The translations under genes were made by a program, and so were the position numbers. 7,746 nucleotides of DNA from JBBTCX01 sp038043045 (GTDB lineage Bacteria > Planctomycetota > Phycisphaerae > UBA1845): assembly GCA_038043045.1 (NCBI GenBank), contig JBBTCX010000223.1, forward strand, positions 1-7,746, given 5' to 3'. Below, piece by piece: positions 1-5,667 of the stretch (positions within the stretch are counted from its first letter, which is position 1; each line of letters begins with the position of its first letter). The notes under the pieces are model-generated. The model was not told where the DNA came from, did no database searches, and was given only the letters and a program-made list of their open reading frames with translations.

Positions 1-2
1 TA

Positions 3-311
3 TCGTCGGCAAAGTCCGCCGCAAGGCTCCAGAAGTTGTGGGTAAACATAAGGCAAGAACCCACGGTCGTGGTTCAATGCTCTCATGACTACGCCGTCAA
101 TCTCAAGGTCCAGGGGTATGGGTTCCTCACGTTGACAGCTCAATGGAATTCCAGCGCCGATGATCCCGCCTTTGTCGACGGCTTTCCACCGTTTTCCGCG
201 CCCATGCTGGTTACACCGGATACCGCCGGTGATGTACTCGTAGCATTGACCGAAAAATCAAACAGCGGCGTGTCCGTCGGTAGCCGGTCGGACTTAGTTG
301 GAAATCCGTGA
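3..311 (+). CDS. Possible C-terminal fragment of an unrecognised protein, or non-coding
   Basis: This frame is open from the left edge and stops at TGA 309-311, giving about 102 residues. A TTG at 36 could start a 91-residue version, but the absence of an upstream stop means it may equally be the tail of a longer gene. I recognise no domain. The visible C-terminal part is mildly hydrophobic, with no cysteine motif and no clear membrane helix. Third-position G+C is only slightly above first-position G+C, much weaker than in the genes that follow, so coding status is doubtful. The exactly opposed minus-strand frame is also open from 257 to the edge, which weakens the case further. It ends 80 bp before the HIT gene, which has its own candidate promoter. 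Confidence 0.2.
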   Translation, partial: SSAKSAARLQKLWVNIRQEPTVVVQCSHDYAVNLKVQGYGFLTLTAQWNSSADDPAFVDGFPPFSAPMLVTPDTAGDVLVALTEKSNSGVSVGSRSDLVGNP

Positions 312-328
312 CGTCATAGACCGGACTC

Positions 329-357
329 TTGTCACCTTCGCATGGCAAGGCTACATT
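329..357 (+). promoter_or_regulatory. Candidate sigma-70-type promoter for the HIT-TolB cluster
   Basis: A TTGTCA hexamer at 329-334 (5 of 6 to the -35 consensus) lies 17 bases before TACATT at 352-357 (4 of 6 to the -10 consensus). Transcription would begin near 364, leaving a leader of about 28 nt before the ATG at 392. This agrees with choosing 392 over the upstream in-frame TTG at 329 as the start. It is a pattern match only, and such matches occur by chance. Confidence 0.3.
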
Positions 358-391
358 CAATCTTTCCATTAGAAAACCTTGCGAACAGACG

Positions 392-940
392 ATGCCCGAT
401 TGCAACAAAAACCTCTGGGCTCCGTGGCGAATGGAATATATTCGCTCCCTCGCTTCCGAGACCGACGACTCTACTTGTTTTCTTTGTCGATATTGGAACG
501 AACCGCAGAATGACGCTGAAAACTTCGTCGTCCGGCGATACCAAGACACATTCATCGTGATGAATCGATTCCCTTATACCAACGGCCATCTCCTCGTCGC
601 TCTCGCCGCCCACAAGCCCGAACTCACCGACCTCGACGATTCCGAACTCATCCAAATGACCAAAACCCTTCGTGACGGTGTCGCTCTCCTTCGCCAAGTC
701 ACTGGCGCTCAGGGTTTCAATATTGGCTATAACATCGGCCGCTGCGCCGGCGCCGGACTTCCAGGTCATCTCCACGCCCATATCGTCCCCCGCTGGAGCG
801 GCGACACCAACTTCATGGCCGTCATCGGCGACACCCGCGTCATCTCCGAATCATTGCAATCCCTTCACGCCCAACTCACAACCGCGGCGACGTCGCGGTG
901 CGCTGGGTCGAAATCCTTGGAAACGGAGGAACCGCAATGA
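392..940 (+). CDS. HIT-family nucleotide phosphorylase/hydrolase (Ap4A phosphorylase-like)
   Basis: This encodes 182 residues, close to the usual length for the group. HIT proteins cleave or phosphorolyse nucleoside phosphate bonds; relatives with this N-terminus act on diadenosine tetraphosphate or transfer AMP, in the cytoplasm. The N-terminus reads NLWAPWRMEYI (residues 7-17), followed by C29-x-x-C32, a typical opening of this subfamily. The histidine triad is GHLHAHIVPRW at 125-135 (H126, H128, H130), followed by GDTNFM, also characteristic. The ATG at 392 was chosen because it places the conserved N-terminus directly after the start. The in-frame TTG at 329 would add 21 residues with no family match and would overlap a candidate -35 box. 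No clear Shine-Dalgarno precedes 392. The last 16 or so residues are a poorly conserved-looking tail. The stop overlaps the next ORF's start (ATGA). The exact substrate cannot be told from sequence. Confidence 0.93.
   Translation: MPDCNKNLWAPWRMEYIRSLASETDDSTCFLCRYWNEPQNDAENFVVRRYQDTFIVMNRFPYTNGHLLVALAAHKPELTDLDDSELIQMTKTLRDGVALLRQVTGAQGFNIGYNIGRCAGAGLPGHLHAHIVPRWSGDTNFMAVIGDTRVISESLQSLHAQLTTAATSRCAGSKSLETEEPQ
925..930 (+). promoter_or_regulatory. Shine-Dalgarno GGAGGA inside the end of the HIT gene
   Basis: GGAGGA lies 6 nt before the ATG at 937, within the final codons of the HIT gene. There is no other reason to expect a perfect ribosome binding site here. It is the main evidence that translation starts at 937 to make the small ORF. 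Confidence 0.45.
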
Positions 941-1038
941 TGGTTGCCCCGAACGAAACGACGAACCCGCGCTTGATCCGCCGCCACCGACCTCGTAGCA
1001 TCCTCGTCCCGACCTTGAAACAAAGGAGTTTGAAATGA
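937..1038 (+). CDS. Possible 33-residue basic peptide, coupled to both neighbours
   Basis: The ORF starts at ATG 937 (a second ATG follows at 940) and ends at TGA 1036-1038, encoding 33 residues. It begins MMVAPNETTN and ends PTLKQRSLK, is rich in Arg and Lys, and has no cysteine, signal peptide or membrane helix. Three things support translation: GGAGGA six bases upstream, an ATGA overlap with the HIT stop, and an ATGA overlap with the TolB-like start, so it fills the space between them exactly. It may be a real small protein or a coupling/leader ORF that carries ribosomes to the TolB-like start, which also has its own strong AAAGGAG. I do not recognise the peptide. The overlaps could be coincidence in a gap of about 95 bp, so confidence is moderate. 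Confidence 0.42.
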   Translation: MMVAPNETTNPRLIRRHRPRSILVPTLKQRSLK

Positions 1039-2057
1039 CTATCGCTGTTTTTGTTTTAGCCGGCGCCCTAATCCTCCCTGCCATTGATCCGGTTGGCGAA
1101 GAATCAAGATTCCTCGCCAACATCCGCCAGCTTACATTCGACTCCATGGGGTTGAAAAACGCGGGGGAGGCTTATTTCTCTCCCGATGGAAAGACCATCA
1201 TCTTCCAAGCGACCCCGGTCGACCGAGAAGAATACCAGATTTACACGATGGACCTTGCCACAAGCGCCCTCAAGAGGGTGAGCACCGGAAAGGGCGCCTG
1301 TACCTGCGCCTATTTCCGACCTGATGGGAAAAAGATCATCTTTGCCTCCAGCCACCTTGATCCCAACCTCGACCAACCCAAAGAAGCGAAAAAAAAATCC
1401 GGTTACCAATGGGACTTCAACGAACACATGGACATTTTCGAAGCCGACCTCGACGGGTCCCATTTACGACGCTTGACCGATGCCTTGGGGTACGATGCCG
1501 AGGGTTCGTATTCCCCTGACGGCAAACAGATCGTGTTCACCTCTCAGCGCGACGGCGACCTCGAAATTTATGTCATGAACGCCGATGGAACGAACCAGCG
1601 CCGACTGACTCAGGGAAAGGGCTATGACGGCGGACCGTTTTTCGGCCCCGACAGCCGCACCATCCTCTATCGCGGCGATCGCCGAAACGACGGGAAACAG
1701 AACCTTCAACTGCGCAAGATCAACCTCGACGGCACCACCGACACCGCGATCACCGACAACCCCATTTTCAATTGGTGCCCGTTTTGGTTTCCGACCGGAA
1801 AGTCCTTCGTCTTTACCCAAGCCGATCACGAAGCGCATTCCAAAGGACAAAAGCCCAATTACGATCTGTTCTTGATGACAGTCGATGGCACTCAGCAAAC
1901 GCGAATCACCTTCGACCCTGCATTCGACGGCCTGCCGGTCTTCAGCCCCGATGGGCGTCAACTGATGTGGACTTCCAAGCGTGGCGGTCTGGACGAAGCC
2001 CAAGTGTTCCTCGCGGACTTCACACTTCCCCCGGCGTTTCAATCCTCGAATCGCTGA
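1035..2057 (+). CDS. TolB/PD40-type beta-propeller protein, probably exported
   Basis: This encodes 340 residues. Residues 1-16 form a hydrophobic stretch (MTIAVFVLAGALILPA) that fits a signal peptide or a short membrane anchor, so the protein probably acts in the periplasm or at the envelope. PD40/WD40-like propeller motifs repeat about six times, recognisable as x-PDG-K-x-I-x-F: near 49-57, 95-103, 160-168, 204-211, 253-260 and 304-312. The best copy, at 160-192, continues into YVMNADGTNQRRLT, the classic TolB-like strand. True TolB has about 430 residues with an extra N-terminal domain and works with Pal. This protein lacks that length, and no tol or pal gene is in the window, so it is better called TolB-like. 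Such propellers usually bind proteins or glycans. The start is well supported by AAAGGAG at 1022-1028. It is last in the cluster and converges with the next minus-strand gene across 35 bp. Confidence 0.9.
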   Translation: MTIAVFVLAGALILPAIDPVGEESRFLANIRQLTFDSMGLKNAGEAYFSPDGKTIIFQATPVDREEYQIYTMDLATSALKRVSTGKGACTCAYFRPDGKKIIFASSHLDPNLDQPKEAKKKSGYQWDFNEHMDIFEADLDGSHLRRLTDALGYDAEGSYSPDGKQIVFTSQRDGDLEIYVMNADGTNQRRLTQGKGYDGGPFFGPDSRTILYRGDRRNDGKQNLQLRKINLDGTTDTAITDNPIFNWCPFWFPTGKSFVFTQADHEAHSKGQKPNYDLFLMTVDGTQQTRITFDPAFDGLPVFSPDGRQLMWTSKRGGLDEAQVFLADFTLPPAFQSSNR

Positions 2058-2092
2058 CGGGGTTTGGCCGTCCCTCGCCATCCACGAGACAG

Positions 2093-2605
2093 CTATTTTC
2101 TTGATCGTGTCAACGACTGGATCGGGTCCACCACCGGTCGATCGAGGTCTCGCTCGCATTTCGGACACTTCAATCCCTCGTCAAGCCCTTTCCATCCATT
2201 AAGGCCCAGACGAACTTGAGGCTGTCCTTCCTCGCCCTCCGCTTTTGGGAAAAACCGAAACAAAACTTCGATGGGACCGTGCTGTTCACAAAGGTACGTC
2301 GTCACTGGAAATGCGTCTTTTCCGCAAGTTGGACAAGCCACTGGTTCGGTGCGGCCGCCGATACGAAAGAGATGTCCTCCGTCGCATTTCCAATCCATTT
2401 CGACATCCGCCAAGCCACGAATCTCCGCGGAAGGCGGCGTTTCCGGCTGCCAAGTTCGGTAGATTAGCAACAGCGACAACCCCACTGCGAAGACCAGCAG
2501 AAAGGTAAACCGGATGGCATGAACTTGGGACCGAGGTCGAGCAATACGGACGGACCGGCGGCGACGTTTACGAACCGCGACCGCGCCCCAAAACGAAAGG
2601 GGCAT
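2093..2605 (-). CDS. Membrane-anchored protein with two probable zinc-binding sites
   Basis: This encodes 170 residues from the ATG at 2605-2603. The N-terminus is strongly basic (VRKRRRRSVR at 11-20), followed by one membrane helix at about 31-49 (IRFTFLLVFAVGLSLLLIY), so by the positive-inside rule the rest lies outside the cytoplasm. The outer part has paired metal ligands: C74 with H78 in a WKCDGGHLF segment, C91-x-x-C94 in CPTCG, C106 with H109 in CEQHG, and C147-x-x-C150 in CPKC. That is enough for two small zinc ribbons. It starts 2 nt after the stop of the prepilin-like gene, so the two are almost certainly co-transcribed. No good Shine-Dalgarno is visible, so it may depend on coupling. 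A TTG at 2644 would give a 13-residue extension overlapping the prepilin gene, which seems less likely. I know no defined function. Confidence 0.8.
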   Translation of the reverse strand: MPLSFWGAVAVRKRRRRSVRIARPRSQVHAIRFTFLLVFAVGLSLLLIYRTWQPETPPSAEIRGLADVEMDWKCDGGHLFRIGGRTEPVACPTCGKDAFPVTTYLCEQHGPIEVLFRFFPKAEGEEGQPQVRLGLNGWKGLDEGLKCPKCERDLDRPVVDPIQSLTRSRK

Positions 2606-2607
2606 TT

Positions 2608-3465
2608 TTATTCGCTCGGAATGGGTACGGGGCCCGTCCACCAATAAAGACTGCTACGGGCGAAGGAATAATGAGGCAGGCGCATGTCATTGCACAACGT
2701 GCACCCGCCGCTGGCGCAATTTGGATAAAATGTGCGAGCACGAATCCGGAATAGCTCGCGGGTTCGTGCCTCTCGGACTCCACCGTCCAACGTGTACATG
2801 TTAATTCCGTCGCCATGTCGCAGAGTCACCCAGGGGCGAATCAGTTGTCGGGCAAACGGATCAAACCCGTCATCCCAAGCCAGTTGCGCCGCGTTTCGCA
2901 ACGGGGTCGGCGGTCCTGCACTCGAACCTCGGTTCATCGGCGTAAGGTCGTCAGGGCCCAAATCCCCCAGGAGAATCATGTCCAACGGGCGTTTCTGGTG
3001 AAAGCGATCCAAATTCGCCAGCATCCCGCGACCAAAAGTCATTAGGAAACTGTTGATTCCATAACTGACATAATCCGCGGCGGCAGGACGATTCAAGCGG
3101 TGATTGACCTGTTGGAATTGGTATTGGTACGGGTCGCTAGGACAACTCAGTACCGTTGAATCTTCCAAACTCAATTTCGAAAACCAAACTCCCGTATCAC
3201 TCGTCGGCCGCCAACTGCGCGATGCCTCGGGGCTCATTGGGATCCAACCCTTGTTTTCAATTCGGTAATACTCGAGCAGGTGTCCCAGTTCGCGAAGGTG
3301 CTGCTTGCATGCGGAATCGGAAGCGGCTTGCATGGATCGTTGCAATGAGGGGATCAACATCCCGATCATCAGACCAATGATGGCGATGACCACCAACAAT
3401 TCGAGTAAAGTAAATCCCCTGCAACTGACTCGCCTGCCAAGGGCACTCTCGTTCGGTTTGTACAT
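2608..3465 (-). CDS. Prepilin-like protein (type II/IV N-terminal methylation domain, H-X9-DG signature)
   Basis: This encodes 285 residues from ATG 3465. A short basic leader ends in SCRG, followed by FTLLELLVVIAIIGLMIGML. This is the classic class III signal cleaved after Gly17 by a prepilin peptidase, with Glu at mature position +5. The hydrophobic segment would anchor the protein in the inner membrane or build a pseudopilus. Further along, YVSYGINSFL and RHGDGINMYTLDGG resemble the large planctomycete family of DUF1559-like prepilins; His217 followed by nine residues and DG matches H-X9-DG exactly. About 57 residues follow that motif, including CASGGCTLCND (C250, C255, C258), which is not usual for these proteins. 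An upstream ATG at 3477 adds four residues; 3465 was preferred because GAGG lies 6 nt before it. Planctomycetes carry many such genes, often without a nearby secretion operon, and none is seen here. It is followed 2 nt later by a zinc-site membrane protein. Confidence 0.9.
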   Translation of the reverse strand: MYKPNESALGRRVSCRGFTLLELLVVIAIIGLMIGMLIPSLQRSMQAASDSACKQHLRELGHLLEYYRIENKGWIPMSPEASRSWRPTSDTGVWFSKLSLEDSTVLSCPSDPYQYQFQQVNHRLNRPAAADYVSYGINSFLMTFGRGMLANLDRFHQKRPLDMILLGDLGPDDLTPMNRGSSAGPPTPLRNAAQLAWDDGFDPFARQLIRPWVTLRHGDGINMYTLDGGVREARTRELFRIRARTFYPNCASGGCTLCNDMRLPHYSFARSSLYWWTGPVPIPSE

Positions 3466-3471
3466 GACTCG

Positions 3472-3475
3472 CCTC
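3472..3475 (-). promoter_or_regulatory. GAGG ribosome binding site favouring the 3465 start
   Basis: On the minus strand GAGG lies 6 nt before the ATG at 3465. No purine-rich site precedes the alternative ATG at 3477, whose last base is the first G of this element. It therefore favours the shorter protein, though the family-defining cleavage site is retained either way. Confidence 0.4.
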
Positions 3476-3489
3476 ATGCTATCTACAAA

Positions 3490-3518
3490 ATTCTACAGAC
3501 CTTTGCTATTCCCTGCAA
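3490..3518 (-). promoter_or_regulatory. Weak candidate promoter for the prepilin-like gene
   Basis: Read on the minus strand, TTGCAG (3518-3513) is followed after 17 bases by TAGAAT (3495-3490). The -10 match is 5 of 6 but the -35 match only 3 of 6. It would give a leader of roughly 20 nt. A second possible -10, GATAAT, lies further upstream. This rests on spacing and consensus alone. Confidence 0.22.
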
Positions 3519-3776
3519 GACCCTACACGATAATTATCCACTCTTCGCTTGACTTCACCCAACCCTCTGGGCCAAAGCCAACAGTCATTTATGTGTTCGC
3601 CGCCTTTGACAAACCAAATGACACTCGATCCAATTCTGTGAGATTCCTTACTTGTGGTTGACGTTTCGAATTCTCCAGTGGCCAACAAGTCCTTACCCAT
3701 TGATCGGGTGACAGAGGGCTACACTTGTAAAACTAGGGGACCATGCTACAGTTAGGTTTGTTCAAAACAGACTAAA

Positions 3777-3805
3777 TCGACTGGTTAGTGCAACTGCACT
3801 ATAAG
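3777..3805 (+). promoter_or_regulatory. Candidate promoter for the radical SAM gene
   Basis: TCGACT at 3777-3782 (4 of 6 to -35) is followed after exactly 17 bases by TATAAG at 3800-3805 (5 of 6 to -10). Transcription would start near 3812, only about 7 nt before the GTG at 3819, implying a nearly leaderless transcript. That agrees with the lack of a clear Shine-Dalgarno before the GTG. A palindrome fills most of the spacer. Confidence 0.33.
3786..3801 (+). repeat. 16-bp palindrome in the radical SAM promoter, operator-like
   Basis: TAGTGCA-AC-TGCACTA is a perfect inverted repeat with 7-bp arms (3786-3792 and 3795-3801) and a 2-bp centre. It sits between the candidate -35 and -10 and overlaps the first two bases of the -10. 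A dimeric repressor bound there would block RNA polymerase. No regulator gene that would read it is present in the window. Palindromes of this length can also arise by chance. Confidence 0.42.
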
Positions 3806-3818
3806 CGAGACTATACAG

Positions 3819-5663
3819 GTGCAAGCTCTACAGCAAAGAATTACCAATGAACTCCTTCCGTTTGTGACCAAGCCCGGCCAATATATTGGAGGTGAGACGA
3901 ACCAGCTCGTGGCCCACGGCGACTGGCGCGCTGCCGAAATCCGGGTTGTAGTGGCCTTTCCAGATACCTATTCGATAGGAATGAGCCATCTCGGCTGCCA
4001 AATCCTGTATTGGTTAATTAACCATACCCCAGGATGTTGTGCCGAGAGGGTCTATTGCCCTTGGATCGACGCCGAAGCGGTCATGCGACCCAAAGGCATT
4101 CCTCTTTTTACTTGGGATACACGACAACCCGTTTCCGAGGCTGACATCTTTGCTGTGTCGCTTCAATACGAGATGTCGTTCACCAGCGTGTTACAATTGC
4201 TCGATCTAGCGGGAATTCCCCTACGTTCCGTCGATCGAACCGATGACCATCCCTTGGTTCTTGCCGGGGGTCCTCAGGCTGACAACCCAGAACCCATGGC
4301 GCCGTTCCTAGACCTTGTGGTTCTCGGCGATGGCGAAGCCTCGATGGCGGCGATTTTGGCAGCCTACAAAGAATTCAAGAACGGCGGCATGAGACGTCGG
4401 GAAATGATTCGTGCCATGGCCCAACGCTTTCCGTGGATTTATGCGCCGTCTCTTTTCGATGTTCGTTATCACGCGGATGGGACAATTCGATCGATAACTC
4501 CGGAGAACTCCGCGATTCCATCCAGTATCGAACGATGCCAGACGGAAGATTTTGAAAACGCGCCATTCCCCACTCGACCCTTGGTTCCGTACGTTGAGGT
4601 CGTCCACGATCGGTTTGCGATTGAGGTCATGCGGGGTTGTCCGCAGCGATGTCGATTCTGTCATGCGGGCTACACCAAGCGGCCGGTACGCGTTCGAAGC
4701 GTGGATAATATTCTTCGCATGGCGGAGGAGATGTATGCCTCCACCGGCATGGACGAATTCGGCCTCTTGTCGTTGTCGACGGCGGATTATCCGCATCTTC
4801 GTGAATTGGCCGATCGGGCCAATGCCCAGTTTTCCTCGCGGCAGGTAAACATCTCGATGCCGTCGCTTCGGGTCGACAAAATGTTGCAGAACATTCCGTG
4901 GATGGCGAACTCGGTTCGCAAAAGCGGGCTCACGATGGCGGTCGAAGCCGCCAATGACGACATGCGGGCGGCCATACGCAAATTGGTCACCGACGGCAAT
5001 CTTCTTGACGGCGTTCGTCAGGCGTACGAAGCTGGCTGGCGATCGCTCAAGCTGTATTTCATGTGCGGATTTCCGGGAGAACGACCGGAGGATATCGACG
5101 GAATTGTTCATCTGAGTCGCAAAGTCAGTGATACCCGACGTGAACTCGGCAAATCGCCCGGATCGGTCAACGCCTCGGTCGGTTGGCTGGTGCCAAAGCC
5201 TTACACTCCGTTTCAATGGGCGGCGCAACCGCGAGCCGAGTATTTCCATGATGCCCGAAGGAGAATGGGTTCCTTGCTGGGTCGCGCGGGAAAAAAGGGC
5301 CCGGTGAAAATCAAGACGCACTCCGTCGAGCGATCGATTCTCGAAGGGGTCTTTGCTCGTGGCGATCGTAAACTAGCCGACACGATCGAATGGGCCTATC
5401 GCAACGGTGCTCGCTTTGACGGGTGGGATGAAGAATTCCGCCCAAACATCTGGCGAGATGCTTTCCACAACTCCGGTATAGACCCGGATTGGTATGCCCA
5501 TCGCGAACGATCTTCCGATGAAGTGTTTCCTTGGGCCCACCTTCACGGCGGACCGCCCGACGACTATCTCGAACGGCAATACGACGACGTTTTCGTGCAG
5601 ATTCGAGGACAGAAACCTCCGTCCGGGATCACGAAGCTTCAGGTCGTGGCCGCAGGCGCCTAA
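3819..5663 (+). CDS. B12-binding-domain radical SAM protein, TIGR03960-like
   Basis: This encodes 614 residues. The N-terminal third (about 40-175) has a cobalamin-binding-like fold: FPDTYSIGMSHLG at 48-59, then VLAGGPQADNPEPM at 147-160 and VVLGDGEA at 167-174, which match this subfamily. The radical SAM core follows at about 260-480, with the cluster-binding cysteines C274-x3-C278-x2-C281 in RGCPQRCRFCHAG, and later LKLYFMCGFPGE at 410-421. A [4Fe-4S] cluster held by these three cysteines would cleave S-adenosylmethionine to make a radical. The substrate of this family is not known to me. In many bacteria it is fused to or followed by the radical SAM-linked protein TIGR03936; that partner is not seen here. 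The canonical D-x-H-x-x-G cobalamin ligand motif is also not evident. The start is GTG 3819: the upstream in-frame stop is TAG 3786-3788 and no ATG intervenes. A zinc-ribbon membrane gene follows after 4 nt. Confidence 0.95.
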   Translation: MQALQQRITNELLPFVTKPGQYIGGETNQLVAHGDWRAAEIRVVVAFPDTYSIGMSHLGCQILYWLINHTPGCCAERVYCPWIDAEAVMRPKGIPLFTWDTRQPVSEADIFAVSLQYEMSFTSVLQLLDLAGIPLRSVDRTDDHPLVLAGGPQADNPEPMAPFLDLVVLGDGEASMAAILAAYKEFKNGGMRRREMIRAMAQRFPWIYAPSLFDVRYHADGTIRSITPENSAIPSSIERCQTEDFENAPFPTRPLVPYVEVVHDRFAIEVMRGCPQRCRFCHAGYTKRPVRVRSVDNILRMAEEMYASTGMDEFGLLSLSTADYPHLRELADRANAQFSSRQVNISMPSLRVDKMLQNIPWMANSVRKSGLTMAVEAANDDMRAAIRKLVTDGNLLDGVRQAYEAGWRSLKLYFMCGFPGERPEDIDGIVHLSRKVSDTRRELGKSPGSVNASVGWLVPKPYTPFQWAAQPRAEYFHDARRRMGSLLGRAGKKGPVKIKTHSVERSILEGVFARGDRKLADTIEWAYRNGARFDGWDEEFRPNIWRDAFHNSGIDPDWYAHRERSSDEVFPWAHLHGGPPDDYLERQYDDVFVQIRGQKPPSGITKLQVVAAGA

Positions 5664-5667
5664 AACT

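Larger units (their letters stand above)
3466..3818 (+). other. Divergent intergenic region, no convincing gene
   Basis: This is the 353 bp between the minus-strand prepilin-like gene and the plus-strand radical SAM gene. It is visibly richer in A+T than the flanking genes. Open frames on both strands are short (about 64 residues at most wholly within the gap) and show no domain, codon pattern or ribosome site, so I call none of them. The region should hold the promoters of both transcription units. Candidate elements near each end are listed separately. I see no hairpin with a T-tract and no recognisable RNA gene. Confidence 0.6.

Noticed and set aside
1..257. Minus-strand open frame running off the left edge, with an ATG at 86-84
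   Set aside because: There is no ribosome site or domain, and it is the exact opposite of another weak open frame; the evidence is too thin to list as a gene.
332..781. Minus-strand open frame of 149 codons
   Set aside because: It is opposite the HIT gene, whose histidine triad and N-terminal motifs are clear.
881..899. GC-rich hairpin ACCGCG...CGCGGT containing the palindrome GCGACGTCGC
   Set aside because: It is in the poorly conserved tail of the HIT gene with no following T-tract, and the cluster continues through it, so it is unlikely to be a terminator.
2058..2092. Possible bidirectional terminator between the convergent TolB-like and zinc-site genes
   Set aside because: No stem with a T-tract on either strand was found in the 35-bp gap.
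1464..2168. Minus-strand open frame of 234 codons
   Set aside because: It overlaps the TolB-like propeller repeats on the plus strand and shows no recognisable motif.
3506..3700. Minus-strand 64-codon frame in the divergent intergenic region
   Set aside because: No codon bias, ribosome site or motif is visible, and it lies in an AT-richer region expected to hold promoters.
4011..4024. Perfect 14-bp palindrome TGGTTAATTAACCA
   Set aside because: It lies inside the radical SAM coding region, encodes ordinary residues (WLINH), and has no second copy that I could see; chance is a sufficient explanation.
4308..5321. Long minus-strand open frame of 337 codons
   Set aside because: It lies opposite the radical SAM core, has no domain, and the plus strand contains the diagnostic CxxxCxxC and family motifs. 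It is a by-product of the real gene.
5494..5667. Upstream extension of the zinc-ribbon gene from GTG 5494
   Set aside because: These 58 codons overlap the radical SAM gene in another frame and encode unstructured-looking sequence. The ATG at 5668, 4 nt after the radical SAM stop, is a natural start.
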